Shown here: in pieces, positions 51,347 through 64,000 of the stretch
How the letters are laid out: each line of letters opens with the position of its first letter
Numbering within the stretch: the stretch's first letter is position 1
Origin: Bugulina stolonifera
Lineage: Eukaryota; Bryozoa; Gymnolaemata; Cheilostomatida; Bugulidae
Direction of reading: 5' to 3'
Assembly (NCBI GenBank): GCA_935421135.1
Contig: OW285193.1
Span: 9,356,496-9,420,495, forward strand
DNA: 64,000 nt
Program-made: the position numbers and the translations under genes
Notes under the pieces: generated by a model
The model's database searches: none
What the model was told of the DNA's origin: nothing
Seen by the model: the letters and a program-made list of their open reading frames with translations, nothing else

Positions 51347-54300
51347 TTACCCAGTCCTACTGTTCCAATCTAAACAATAAAAGGTCAGAGATTAGTGACA
51401 GGTATATAACATGAAATAAATTATGTCACGGCTGGCCAAAGAGCGGTCTGATGAGAATAAACATGAGCCCATATTAGAAATAAAGAGCATTCAATTTCAA
51501 CTTGGTTGCGGTTAGTTTGCCAGTGTTAAATATAACATTTTTGTGTGCGTGTAGTGTAAACATTAACAGAGTAACCATATTGGCTTAGTAGAAAATAGTG
51601 AAGTATCGTATTTACCTGGTTTACTATTTCGAGAACCTCCAGATGAATGAGTTGTCCTACCCCGTGACCTCTTCTTTTTAGATTTAGCCTTTGAAGCGCT
51701 CATCGCGTAGTACATATTCTGTTCTTTCTTCTTATTTTTCAGCCACCTTCAATTAGGATGAAGCATTGTCTAATATCCACATTGGGTGTTGTGCAGAGGA
51801 GCATGGAACTAATAAAGTGCGTTATGCAATCTGTGACTATTGGCTTCCATGAAATTAGTAGCAATTCTTGCCTATACACGAAATACTGCAAAACGTAACT
51901 GTGCTTGACTTCTATTACATAATATTGTAATCTATAAGTCATTAGTTGTAAATGCCAGGAAATGTATTCCAGTACTTTACAATTGCATCGCTTGAAATCA
52001 AAAATAAATATTCTGGTAAATAGACATTTTAAAATGCCAACTATTATATACAATTTAACAGAAAACTTTTCTGTCAACTCACTTTTTGAATGCCTGTTCA
52101 CACTCATCCCTGGATCTAATGAAGTAAGCGTCATCTCTCTCTTTCTGTTCTCGGTTTTTTAGCAGACGTTCTCGCTTCTGTTGCTCTCTCTTTGCTTCAC
52201 ACCAGGCGTTAAACGCTGCCTCATTCTCTTCTCTCTTAGCTTCTTCATCCTCTGCTTTACCCTGTTGAATATAATAGTATGTTAAAACAAGTTCCACTGT
52301 ATAGTCACTCCGATGTCAAAAGAATGCATGGGTAACATTCCTTTCTCCCACAAGGTTTTACAGATTTACTAATACATGTGCGGGTGTGCCAAAAGTGCAC
52401 TGCAAATCACATAATAAAATGCAGTGTGATTAGAGGCTTGAATTTTGAAATTTTGAAGTCTTCTTTTTCAATTTACGCTCACCGTATTATATTAAAATAA
52501 AACTAATAATAATGAGGATGATGCTATTTATGCACATTTGATTGCACACATGTAATGACCAGTTGCTGTGGTGTGAGGTATCTGCATGGACTTGAGTCTG
52601 AACTCCATTCACAGCTACGCAGAGGTTTAACCTTGAAGAAGGTGACTCTGTGTTCCACACTACTAAACCCTACCACTAACATCTATACTGCCATTGCTGT
52701 AGTACAATATGAGAAACCTATAACCTGAAAACTGGATTAAATGTTTATATATTAGAGAAATGATATCAACTATGAACAATTATACTGTTTATATAATAAT
52801 AATAATAAAGCAGTGATGATACACTACCTGTTTATTTACCGATTGTGCGTCTTTACGCTCCTCCTGTTTCTTGCTTAGCCACCATTGGAAGGCAGATTCG
52901 GCTTCTTCCTGTTTCCGCTTCTCTTCTTCTTCCTTCCTCTCTTTATGTGCTGCTTCTCTGTTGGTCAAACAAATATAATTCTAGTTAATCTAATTTATTT
53001 AGGTTAAAATGGCACAATTGCAAATAATGCTGGTAATAATATGACAGGAGAGAAGATAACTCCAAAAGATTCATGATTAGTTAGCCTTATAAGTAATTTG
53101 TATACTATATACATGTACATATTATAATAGTTGGATGATATGTTATAATTATATCCTTTGAATAATAAGAAGCATTCTCATTTAATGCTGATTGGGTGTT
53201 CATGGAGTGCTCCTATCCTAAAGGCTATATCTGGGAGAAAATGGTGGCAAGTGGTTCCCGAAACTCATAGATTACCTTTCTTTAATAATCTTCTCTCGTC
53301 TTTCTTTGAGTTCCCTTTGCTCAGGAGTTAAAGCGTATGGCGAGATGTAGTGAGAGGCGTCCCAGTCTCTAGATCGACTGGACCGGGTGCCTGATGATGC
53401 GCTTTGTGCCCGCCTTCTATCCCCTGTTCTGTTGTCAGACCGTGATCCTACTGATGATATAGCTCGTGAATTCCTTTGGTTATGAGAGTAAGAGTCAGAC
53501 TGGGTTCCTAAAATATTAATAAACTGCAATAGGCTACAAAATCTTAACATCCTCAGTAGAGCATAGCATTTTATTGCAAAGCATAGTCTGTGGTGAAATA
53601 CAAGTCATGAAGTATTGTTCAGGCTTACCATAGCATAGCATAGCACATACGTACAAGTAGAAAATTTTAATTATATAATCCACTTAATAACCATTTAAAT
53701 GAAGAACCATTTCAAGCGTTGACAATGTATTAAAAGGTCAAGTGGTGTTCAATCAACTATCTGAAGTATATGTAAAATACATGATAATAGTAAGACATTC
53801 TATTCTCCAATGGAAATACCTTCAGTCGGTGAAACTTATTGAATTTTGTCTCGTTTGAATGATATGTAGCCAATTAAACTTCACCAATAGAACAGAGATA
53901 TAATATGCAGTTTTAGTGGTTGACACAATGTCACAACTGTAGAAAACTACGCAGCCATGCCTTACTATCGTGAGTAACGGTAAATTCTTATACTCACGAA
54001 AATAGATAAGACATGAAGACATATTATGATAATTTACAGTTATATGAATATAATAAAATTGTTGATCTCCCCTTCCTCTAATTCCATGATGTTCACTGAA
54101 ACTGGTTGGCGTTGTTCAATGTATTATACGTAAGCTCTACATTTCTCATCAAAAAAATCTGTTACATATTGCATGTTCTCATATTTACATACAGTTGTAG
54201 AGGTAACTTCTTACCTGATGTATCATTCTTCTCTTCTGTTCCTGCATTTGGTTGCCCGTACCCCATAGCCTCATATTCTTTAACTGAAATGAGCTCAAAC

Positions 54301-57021
54301 TTCCCATTTATTTCCACCAGTACCTTCTCTTCCTTTTTATCAGCCGCCTTTTCCTCATCTGATGCCTTTTCATCGCCAGTTGCCTTCTCATCGTCTGAAA
54401 CCTTTTCGTGCTCTTCTGATGATGATTCAGAGTTATCTCTCCTGGAAGTTGTCGTGGTAGAGTAGTCACTGCTCTCGTCTCTTTCTGAATCAGAAGTTAA
54501 GATTGAAGAATTATTGTTCCTATTAGACTCTTCTGTCTTAGCTTTATTTTTATAGTCATCTGGTGATTCGGCTCTATTATGATTGTCTCCTCTATCATTT
54601 TCAACGTTGTCAAATCGTAAACTTTTCTTTTTCTTCTTTTTTGATTTCTGATCTTCTGTACTTCCTGTCATTGTTTCACCAGGTAGAACGGCATTGTCCC
54701 CTGAAGAGTGTTTGCTCAATCCCCCCTCATCACGTTCATTACCCATTGAGTCATTCTCTGTTTCATTCACTTTGCCTGTTAGTTTGTTATTAGAGGACTC
54801 TTCCTCTCTATTTGCAGAATCGTCTGTTGTGAAATTATCTACACTGTCAGTGGCTAGTTGATCATCGTCTTCTTCGGAATATGGCGGAGGGACATACACA
54901 GACGTCAGTTCATCGTCCTACAATTTATTTTAGAACACAATGAGTTTCAAGTTGCAATAAGATTTTGGTTCTTCACTGCAACCAAATTACATACTCCCCA
55001 CCCTTAACTTTATCACAGCCAGAATATTATAGGTCTACACCTTGTGGGGTAATTCTTTAATAACAAGGTACATGAGAAAATATGAATATCACACATAGAA
55101 ATATTGGAGGAACAAAAAGCAAACAGGCCTCGTAATTGAGTTCAACATCAAAGAATATAAAATAACTCAAACAATAATATTAAGTGCTCAACATGAATAT
55201 TGAGTACATGATGTCAGCTGTTCAATTAACCTAAAGATGACCTTAATCAAAATGCCTTTTCAGTTGTAACACTTTACTCCGAGTGATCAAAAACAAGAAC
55301 TGAATTGCACATTAGATTTCACACAAACAAAAGAACATGTAAAGTGACTAGGTGGTTATGCACTATATGAACGTGAAGTCCGGTGTCTCAAAACACTGAA
55401 CCAGTTCATATTTCCATTAATATTTCTAATTTAATTCAGAAGAAGATAATTCCAATGTTCTAATCACAAATATAACATTACCATTGGTTTGATCACATTG
55501 TTCGACTGAGATATAGTAAGATATAGTGAACACTGCTATGGACATGAAGTAGTGAAATCTTGTATTGCTACATATAATACTTTCCATATTTTGGAACTAT
55601 GGTACACCATTATTTTATTGGCTCAGCATGAAATTTTGAAATTTTCCTGTCCACTAATGGTGCTTAATTATATCTTATGATGTTGTACCTGTTTAAATTC
55701 AATACTTTTATGGCGAGTATTATCATCAGGTAGAGGCTCTTTATCCCACTGTGCATTCACTTCCTTCAACCGCTGCGAGACAAACGTCGAGTAATCCATA
55801 TCAGTGAATGCACTTGCATTCGGATCCCACTCGTCATCTGTCATTGGAATAAATATACATTACAATATAAATAATAATACAATAGCCTGTCATAGATACT
55901 AGTTCTTCAACTGCTACACATAAACATTGCGATTACAATAATGATGGGATTGTTATAATAAAATATGAGTAATGGATCTACAGAGTCGAAATGAAAGTCC
56001 CTAGCTTAGCCTCATGTAGAAGATAAAAATAGTGATATTACTTAGCGTAGAGTAAAAGTGAAATGTGAAATTCTGTTTGCATCTCCGTTCAAATCTGGTA
56101 ATTTGTTGACAATCACACACATTGTACACACACATACATGTACACACACATACATGTACACACACATACATGTACACACACATACATGTACACACACATA
56201 CATATACACACATATTATATATTATAATTATAGGAGTAATACTGTTGTTAGAGTTGATTAGATGAAAAAACAAAATAAATATTGCTGATTGATTTATAGC
56301 TGTGAAGTTTTACTATTTTCCTTATCTAGGCAAAGGCTGTTGATAGGTGGGAAACATTCAATGGCAGCCACAGCTTTGTATATAAAAGTCTATATCTTCC
56401 CAAGAGACATGCTGCTTCATGTTGAAGACTTGAAGTAATGATTATACTTCTAACTGTATATTAATCAGATATATTTATTATTTATCAACACCATTTGAAA
56501 ACGATTTTCAGAATTTTTACAAGTAAAAGTGTTTCATGCAATCCCCTGGGATTAAAAACATGCTTGATAATAATAAATCAGTTGTACACATACACATAAC
56601 TGTTCTTATGATATAGTGTATAATGTATTTAATGCTGCTGCACCTGATGACAGGATGAGTAATTCTTTTAGACTTTCAAGATTAAATAAGACTATTTTTA
56701 GATATGTAGATATGAGCCACGTTAACCCGTTGATAGAATCTGCACAAATTGTGAGTTCGAGTAAATAGAGCATTTCCCATCCAGTTTTCTTACAGTATCG
56801 CATAATGTAATGCTCCATCACATCATTGATAGATTGATCAACAAATATTTGTACCTATATAATTTTAGAAAATTTAGAAAAGATGGTCAACATGAATTAG
56901 TACCTTCTAATCGTTCATCTTGTAGTTTCTGCATTTCCATGGCAGCGAGTATCTGGTCATCGGTCAGCTCATAGTCTTGATCTTTCCTGCTGCTATATAC
57001 ATAATCATCGTGGGTGGCCAT
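51347..57021 (-). CDS. CCDC181: CCDC181-like coiled-coil protein, 8 coding exons
   Basis: CCDC181 is a microtubule-associated protein of sperm flagella and motile cilia. Minus-strand exons in order: 56904-57021, 55689-55837, 54215-54917, 53276-53507, 52828-52957, 52083-52261, 51616-51746, 51347-51369, giving 554 aa with all phases consistent (human about 509). It starts MATHDDYVYSSRKDQDYELT. Residues 90-323 (one large exon) are very acidic and Ser-rich and end in EINGKFELISVKEYEAMGYG. The SPYALTPEQRELKERREK block (~380-400) precedes a charged coiled coil (~395-505) containing FQWWLSKKQEER and FNAWCEAKREQQK repeats, then KWLKNKKKEQN and a basic Ser-rich tail. The SPYAL block and the repeated [F/W]xxW-K-KK[E/R]Q pattern support the name, which I give from memory of the family. 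The exon containing the ATG also has an upstream acceptor near 57032, implying a 5' UTR exon. Confidence 0.78.
56128..56215. repeat. 16-base tandem repeat in CCDC181 intron 1
   Basis: Copies of ACACACACATACATGT follow in tandem, about five times. The unit is a CA-rich microsatellite derivative. Confidence 0.8.
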
Positions 57022-59035
57022 TGTACTATCACCCTAAAGTTAAGTAAATAATGTTCATGGTGAAACATTTCCTTAACAAAACACTTCTCAAACCATAATA
57101 CTGTCCATCGTTTTGCCTTTAGTATAGAAATATTGCATGAGTTTTACCAGGACGCTGATTCACGGTTGTGCAATTATTTACTTTCTACCTTATTAATTAT
57201 CTTATCTATACTTTAGAAATAAACCAAACTAACTGTGGTCAACAAGTTTTTCATGTGTTCTAGTAGGCTATTAAAACGCTTGCCTAATGCATTTTATATA
57301 CCTTTGGAAACAGGCTGTGCCACTATTATACTGGTCCTTGCTACTCTACCTTTGGCTTCTTTGGAGTTCTGAAGTGCTCTGCTGTCCAGATAAGCTAATG
57401 TCTACAATGTAATTACTTGAGGTTATTCAAACTACAAATGTTGAAAAAACCAAGATCTTTTGTCATTTATATGCAACTTATTTGCTGCAATCCTAACAAT
57501 AAAGTTTCTGCAATAATGCTTTAGGCCTATATAAATTTATAAAACATAGCTTACTATTTACTGTTAATTCAGCACCTGATAAATACTATATTGAATTACT
57601 CTGAGCCTCTAATAAATCAGGGTTCAACTTGTTTTAGATTTGATTAGTTACAATTTTGAAATTAAAACAGTCTAAATACATGCGTTTGAATAGAATATTC
57701 ACTAAAATAATTTATTTAAGTTTTTACCATTACTACAATAATTTGATATCAATTGCATAATTAAGTGTAATAGCAATAACTATAATATAACTATAAATAA
57801 TGTCAAACAAAGATCTAAATAATTTAATTAATAGAAAAAATAACTACAGCAGATATTATAATTTATGAACATCGAATATAATTACATGTATGTAAAATTA
57901 ATAAGGTTAAGCAGACGTAGATCAGACCACAACATTTAAAAATAAAATTTTGATAAAATAGTTGCAATGTATTGATAAGCAAATTAGCTCTCCATGCAAG
58001 TTGAAGTACATGTAATTACAGTATTGACACCAGACAACTTCAACGTTGTTTATCGCAGGTGTCATGGCAACAGGAAACATATGCAGCATACTTTCGAATA
58101 TATAAGCAGTACAATATTAAACATTTTTAAACTTTTTTATTATTGTTTTATGCATCAAAACGTATTTTTGAAACCCTAAAATTTTTTTAGTTAGAAAAAA
58201 GTAGAATAAAAACGTCGACTGAAACAATGCACAGAGCTAGCGGCCTTCAGCGAGTCAACTTTATATTTCTATTCAACAGTTCCGCCGATGAAAAGGTACA
58301 GTTTTGGAGCCACTGTGACTGTCAATCAAAGTAAATATTCAGTTATTCATCAATATGTCGAAGTTTAGCGATCTTCCACAAAGACTCCACTCCAATGACT
58401 CTCAACAAATTTGATAATCAACAGTAAAACCTTATGCAACAGTTGCTCTTAAAATATTTTTTGGGTTGCTACAGTTTCGAGTTTAACTCAATAACTGACA
58501 GTCCACAGTGACTGACCGATTATGTTATCAAATTGAAAGCCATAGCAGTGGCATACATCCGTAATTCTGCAACTTTTTTTTTCAATTTTATATTTAGTGT
58601 TGTGCTGCAGTCACTTTATTATTCTCCTTATATATATTTCCTTACATTTTACATTAGCTACAAATTTACTAGCTACAGAGCTACTACTAGCTACTACAAA
58701 CACTACACAATTGATAATAATTGTTGTACTGTCAAAAATGAGTAGCTGTCTGTGTGTTACCTGGAGTATAAAGAGATTCAAAATCTAAGAGTTTTCATGT
58801 TGAATACGCTATTAGTTAGTATATATTATATTAATGACGTTATGTTTGACGTTCATCGTATCGAGCACCATTTCTTTTATGTGCTCTTTTTGTTCCAACT
58901 GTCTTGCCTCCCTACTGTGGGTAAGGAGCTCTTTTCTGTTATTTAGCAGTCACAATACTGAAACAGCAAGCGGGCAATATGTAGGCCCCTATCCTTATTT
59001 ATTTTAGTGCAAGTGTACCGATCTTATTGTTCAGT
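57022..59035. promoter_or_regulatory. Divergent intergenic region between CCDC181 and IBA57
   Basis: The two genes are head-to-head, with their start codons 2.0 kb apart. The CpG-bearing part at about 58210-58310 (AACGTCGACTG, AGCGGCCTTCAGCGAG, CCGCCGATG) stands out from AT-rich flanks and may be a promoter, possibly shared. No TATA box or start site can be fixed. Confidence 0.35.
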
Positions 59036-62000
59036 ATGCTCGAAGCATGTTTACACAGAACCTTGTATTATGGTCAAAGATTAAGTTGGACACTGTTGAG
59101 AAGGAGTATTGAGATTAAAACTCAAAGTAAGTTGATATTAATCAATCAACCAATCAATCCTTCAATCAATCAACTGAGTGATCTTATTTGCTAGATTTTC
59201 TGATATCTGATTTGTAGTGGTTTTACCTCTATTAGTATTACACTGTCATAGTAAAATTATGAAATTCACTCATAGTGATTGGTTGATTTGATTGAATGAT
59301 TAATTTTAATGAGATGTCGTCATTATATACCAATGTATTGTCATGTAAATATTCTCTTAGAACATAAGGCTTGTACAATTGTTTCATAGCAATAATATTA
59401 CTCTGTATGGAGCATGAAGTAGGCCTATGAAGTATTTATCGATAAGGTGAATAAATTTTCTTTTCATTACTGACCTCTGTATGGTTTCTGTGTGATTCTT
59501 ACTTCATGTATAAGCACAACTGGACTTCACTATCAGTTCAATTCTTTAACAGTTAACAGGACAAGTAACAAAAAATTGTAAGAATATATTGTAATACTAT
59601 GACAATAATATAATATGATGTTAAATATGTATCATATATTAGGTCGGCCATTTTTATCGACCCTGCCAGGATGTACGCCACGCCCACTTACAGAATTCTC
59701 TGTGGTCAAGTTGTCTAGTAAAGCATTAGTTAGACTCTCCGGAATAGATGTTTATGCTTTTCTACAAGGACTTCTAACTAACGATGTAATGTGTCTGAAA
59801 CATGACTGCACTGCTCTCTACTCTCAACTGTTGACAGTCAAGGTAAATTCTTTGCCAGATAGTTTACAGTCTACCAACAGCTCTATCTAGCCTATACAGT
59901 AATTTGTTTAATTTCGGCAGCATTCATAATAGTAATGTCAGCTTACATTAGAACTGGCTTCACCAGTTTTTAATTTGAATGTCACCATTGAAAAGGAATT
60001 TCACTATTGATGCTACTTGTATTATCAATTATCAAAATTGGTTTGAATATGGTTTCTATGTTCTTGATATGTTCCATAATCTATATATTCTGTAACAAGA
60101 AGTAGTTATCTCTCTACTTCAGTAGATTGACAAGACTGTGTAATAGAAACCAAGTACCACTGAACTTGGTGCATCTTTCCTTCTCTATATAATAGCTAAA
60201 ATTTGTCAAAATGAAGATTCTGCACAGTCTAATGTATCTGGATACATTATTTCAATGTTACAAATTTCAAATATTGGGAGTATTCCAAGGATAACCCATG
60301 TTTATGTTCAGGGTCGAGTACTGTGTGATCTAATCCTCTACAAAGATGACGAAGATCTACTGATAGAGTTGGACACCAGCCAAAAGGAGATGTTCATGAA
60401 GGCGTTGAAGAAGTACAAGATACGTAAAAAGGTATTTACTGCTTGCAATCAAGTGTGGTAGTGATTCTATTTCCCTCTTTATGCAAACAGGAAACCCAAT
60501 GATGTACATTTGAATGATCATGAGTACATTCACGAAGAAAGCTTGGCAAACCTCATGCCCATGCATTCGGTTAGAAATACTAGACAATTCAAACTTTGAT
60601 GTACTATTTTGTATTTTCCTCTTTTCCTACATCTTTTGCTGAAAGTGTATCTGGATAACCATATACTCTGTTATTTTTAATACTGGTTACAAGTACATGA
60701 ATATGGATATGTATATGTATATGTATAAACATTGTATGGTCTCTAGTATCTAATAGTACATGTAGGCTATATATAGGCCTAGACTCCAAGTAACAACTGC
60801 ATTATGTGTACGTATCATGTAATCCATTCAGGTGACAATTACTGATGTAACCGATATGGTGTCATCATATGCTGCCTTCGGTTGTCAAAGAGAGCAGCCT
60901 GATTCTGAGGATACTACTCTAACTGTATACCGAGATCCTAGACTGTTAGAGTTAGGGTGGAGATTGCTGGCACCCTCAGATAATACATTAGGTAGGATTG
61001 TATTGCCTTGAACTATTTTTATCTGTTCTTATTAGTCTAAACTCTAATATATAATAATGCAGTCAGTCTCATTTTTCAGAGTTGTGGCAGGACATATCTG
61101 GAATTCAAATTACCTGCCATATTGCTTATTTCTCGATGATTGTAAATTGCAATTTTAACTCATTGGTTATAATCTAATAGCTTGGAAATTCCTTGAGTAT
61201 CTAAGGCTTTGCCTCTCCAGTCATTAGGTGGTATGTTATTACAGATGTGGCTGTTGATGAGGCTGTATACCATAGACATAGATATAAATTGGGAGTTGGT
61301 GAGGGGCCTCTGGAACACCTCCCTGAGAAAGCCTTACCCTTAGAGTGTAACCTACTTCTTCTCAATGGAGGTAGGCTGTGAATCTTAGCCTGTGTTACAT
61401 CCTTTCAGTGCACGACTAGATTGCTCTGGTAAAAGTGGATTAAAATTATGGCTTTGAAGTTAGTTAGACGAATTTAGTTCAATTGGTTTTGCAATAATAG
61501 CACTGGGAATCAAAAATTAATAATTTTGAATTATTGGCACAAAGAATCTTGGAAATCTAATCGTGTCTGGAAATCTCAAAAGTTACAATACAATTAAAAA
61601 GAAATAGCCTAGAGAAGCGAGGAATATACGTGGTACTTCTAGATCGTCAGCATTCTCTAGGGACGGTTGATTGACTGTTCTCAGTGATACTTTTGTGAGC
61701 TCTGAAAGACTTCACTAGCAATAATAATACAGTATAATATATACGGGTACATGTATATATTATAGATGTATATAACTCGCCATTTTATGATGCTTGTTGT
61801 AGTAAGTTTCAACAAGGGGTGTTTCATAGGTCAAGAGTTGACCTCTAGGAGTCACCACACTGGTGTCATCAGGAAGAGAATAATGCCTGTGGAGACCTCT
61901 CCTCAGTGGTATGTTGATACCTACTATCTGATGTTGATACTGACTATCTGATATGTTGATACCTACTATCTGATATGTTGATACCTGCTAACTGATATTT

Positions 62001-62686
62001 TGATACCTACTATCTGATATGTTGATATCTACTATCTGATATGTTGATACCTACTGTCTGATATGTTGATACCTACTATCTGATATGTTGATACTTAATA
62101 TCTGATATGTTGATAGCTACTATCTGATATGTTGATACTGACTATCTGACATGTTGATACTAAACAGCCATTTCTTGCTGCTGGTTCAACTTATGCGCAA
62201 TGATTGGATATTTTGATAACATAAATAGCAATTATCCACTTCATATGTATGACAGAGTTGAGTAGTGAAAAGGTCATAATTTGTAATTCTAAATGATTAG
62301 TACTTTGCTACGACTCTGGCTTAGAAGTTAGAAAAATAAATCTGAAGTTTGTGTACAATTTATACAACAAACTGAGGAATGCACAGTATTGTGGGAGAAA
62401 ATTGGAGGGCAGAGAAGGCAATTTCTTATTTCGGTGAATAGCTTAGTCGTATACCTGTTTTTATTGTAGTAATATCTTGGCCTATACAGACGTAAAGCTG
62501 TGCTCTACCAGTAAAACAGTTGGCTCTATAAGAGGTATGGCAGGGGGTTACGGAGTGGCACTACTTAGAGTTGGTGAGGTACTCAAACCAGGTACTTCTC
62601 TATATACTACTGACTCTAATGGTAACAAAGTAGATATACACACACATAGACCTCATTGGTGGCCTGATGGTGTAGGTGTTCTCTGA
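59036..62686 (+). CDS. IBA57: IBA57 mitochondrial Fe-S cluster assembly factor, 7 exons
   Basis: IBA57 is a folate-binding-like (GcvT/YgfZ family) matrix protein that works with ISCA1/ISCA2 to make 4Fe-4S clusters. Exons: 59036-59126, 59643-59842, 60312-60431, 60832-60991, 61245-61370, 61803-61908, 62470-62686, giving 339 aa (human 356) in consistent phases. The first ~30 residues ([20 protein letters not shown] then LRRS) are Arg-rich with few acids, as in a mitochondrial presequence. [20 protein letters not shown] and LLTNDV match the family N-terminus, and [20 protein letters not shown] the core. [20 protein letters not shown] is the diagnostic KGCYxGQE signature with Phe for Tyr; its Cys is present. 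KPGTSLYTT and a short [13 protein letters not shown] end follow. The intron after 61908 starts with a minisatellite that abuts the donor. Confidence 0.93.
61905..62165 (+). repeat. ~22-base minisatellite starting at an IBA57 splice donor
   Basis: Copies of TGTTGATACCTACTATCTGA plus TA follow one another about eleven times from the donor GTG|GTATGTTGATACC. Only the first copy keeps GGTATG. The others read GATATG, which lacks the donor context. Confidence 0.85.
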
Positions 62687-62992
62687 TTGGCTAACCAACC
62701 ATATGTTCATATAACTCATTGGTGGTCAGCCTAAGTATACTGTGGACGGATGGTAGACAGCTACAATGTAAGATATTTATGTAATAATAATTGTCGTAAA
62801 AATTCTGTGGTAATGGAGAACAGTGCTGTTGTATAATATAAAATAGTTTCAGTAATAATGGAAGACCTCCATAGCAGTTTAAGTTATACAATTATGTACT
62901 TCCTGTTTTGGTCTGATGTTTTATATTCTATAAGACTAGTATTGCATAGAAATGGAACAAGTTGAGTTAATATAATTTGGTCTCCTTGAGAG

Positions 62993-62998
62993 AATAAA
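62993..62998 (+). terminator. IBA57: Candidate poly(A) signal of IBA57
   Basis: AATAAA lies about 310 bases after the TGA at 62684-62686, in AT-rich DNA. Confidence 0.4.
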
Positions 62999-63159
62999 TA
63001 CATGTATGTATGTATTACAACTCATGAACGGATAACTCTTTAATATTTATATTCCTACTAGTGGAAATCAATCTGTTTATTTTGTTCCAAATCGACTGGT
63101 GGATCATGTTGTATTCGCTGTTGGGTGTTGACCAGAAACATGGTTTGTGATATTAATGA

Positions 63160-63315
63160 GGCTGTACTGTACTGTGTACTGCACTGCACTCTATGTACCA
63201 TAGTGTACTAGTAGTGTACCATAATTATAGTGTACTAATAATAGTATACTATAAGAGTGTACTATATTTAGTGTACTATAAGAGTGTACTATATTTAGTG
63301 TACTATTAGTGTGTT
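63160..63315. repeat. AGTGTACTA-type tandem repeat
   Basis: GTGTACTATATTTA and GTGTACTATAAGA units alternate after a stretch of TGTACTGTACTG. It is an imperfect minisatellite downstream of IBA57. Confidence 0.75.
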
Positions 63316-64000
63316 GTTAGATCTTATACTGGTCAACATTGAATACCTGATGAGCTCAAATTGTTCATTTGAATCTCCAAAATACTGAGCGAATACTGAG
63401 CCTACATGTACTTATTGTTCTCAATGAGACAGTGACTGAAGTTGTTCTCTCTTTTATTGGTTCTCGTGATATACAATTATTGTCTCCTCATTGCCATTAC
63501 TTTGCCTGTTATAATATTATGTGTACAATATACACCGTATATATAGAGTTGTGTGCCCTTAAGGTGAGGGAAGGACAACTCTAACTTATTGCTTTGGCTT
63601 CAGTGTTTGACCTAATAATTTTGATCCAACTCACTGGATGTTTGGTGAGACCTTCAGTTAATAGTATTTTGGTTTGTTGTGGAGAGTTTAATTGTCCCAA
63701 TAAAGGCTTGCCATTAGTAGATTCACACTAGGGCTCCAAATAATATTTACTAATGTGACTAACAGAATTTTCAAGTTAAATTGTTTTTATAACAAAGGGT
63801 ATACATAGTATTACATTGTATGTTGCAGTGACAAGTTGAAAATGGAATGTAAGAGTATGGTGAGGTCAAAGCTAATAATATCAATAGTGCAAAAATATAT
63901 TTAATGATGTCAATTCTAGTTGTGATTATACTTATACATAACACAATATAGTGGACCCAACATTATGCAACAATATATGATTGTTTGTTACATAACTTAA

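Larger units (their letters stand above)
62687..64000. other. Downstream flank of IBA57
   Basis: It holds the IBA57 3' UTR, the GTGTACTA repeat and AT-rich DNA to the window end. No further exon is supported. Confidence 0.6.

Noticed and set aside
54106..54465. Plus-strand Ser/Phe-rich open frame of 119 codons
   Set aside because: It is antisense to the acidic CCDC181-like exon, whose Glu/Asp/Ser codons read as Phe/Ser on the other strand.
1..64000. CRISPR arrays, bacterial operons, phage or viral genes
   Set aside because: All supported genes have spliceosomal introns and animal orthology. The tandem repeats have no unique spacers and are ordinary minisatellites.

Overview
The window is nuclear DNA from an animal, and probably an invertebrate. 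It is AT-rich. Its genes are split by many GT-AG introns, from about 100 bases to 3.2 kb, and it carries minisatellites and short non-autonomous DNA transposons. One gene encodes an ARID1/BAF250-type subunit of the SWI/SNF complex and another a CCDC181-like flagellar protein, so the host is a metazoan with motile cilia. The phylum cannot be fixed from sequence alone. A sponge or another early-branching animal is my guess, with low confidence.

Layout. 1-2.2 kb: the last coding exon of an unrecognised Ser-rich protein (+). 2.2-8.6 kb: intergenic or 5' non-coding DNA with a LINE reverse-transcriptase relic, a perfect 36-base palindrome, a ~92-base duplication and a foldback MITE with a 10-base target duplication. 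8.6-27.0 kb: a complete ARID1 gene (+), 22 coding exons, about 1966 aa, with Pro/Ser/Met-rich low-complexity exons, a central ARID domain and a C-terminal BAF250_C domain. 27.0-35.7 kb: mostly non-coding, with four unassigned exon-like segments. 35.7-43.3 kb: a nine-exon zinc-finger gene (+), 521 aa. 44.3-47.7 kb: a seven-exon sulfotransferase gene (-), 342 aa, tail-to-tail with the zinc-finger gene. 47.9-51.3 kb: one orphan exon and a hAT-type MITE with a perfect 8-base target duplication. 51.3-57.0 kb: an eight-exon CCDC181-like gene (-), 554 aa. 59.0-62.7 kb: a seven-exon IBA57 gene (+), 339 aa, head-to-head with CCDC181.

The exon models were built by hand. For the five complete genes every junction is GT-AG and the reading phases agree from start to stop, which strongly supports them. 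The genes do not form one pathway: they cover chromatin remodelling, transcription, small-molecule sulfonation, flagellar structure and mitochondrial Fe-S assembly. I saw no clearly new molecular system. The most unusual features are minisatellites that reach or contain splice sites in ARID1 and IBA57, an acidic tail on ARID1 with two sumoylation-type motifs, a membrane-anchor-like N-terminus on the sulfotransferase, and several small MITEs.
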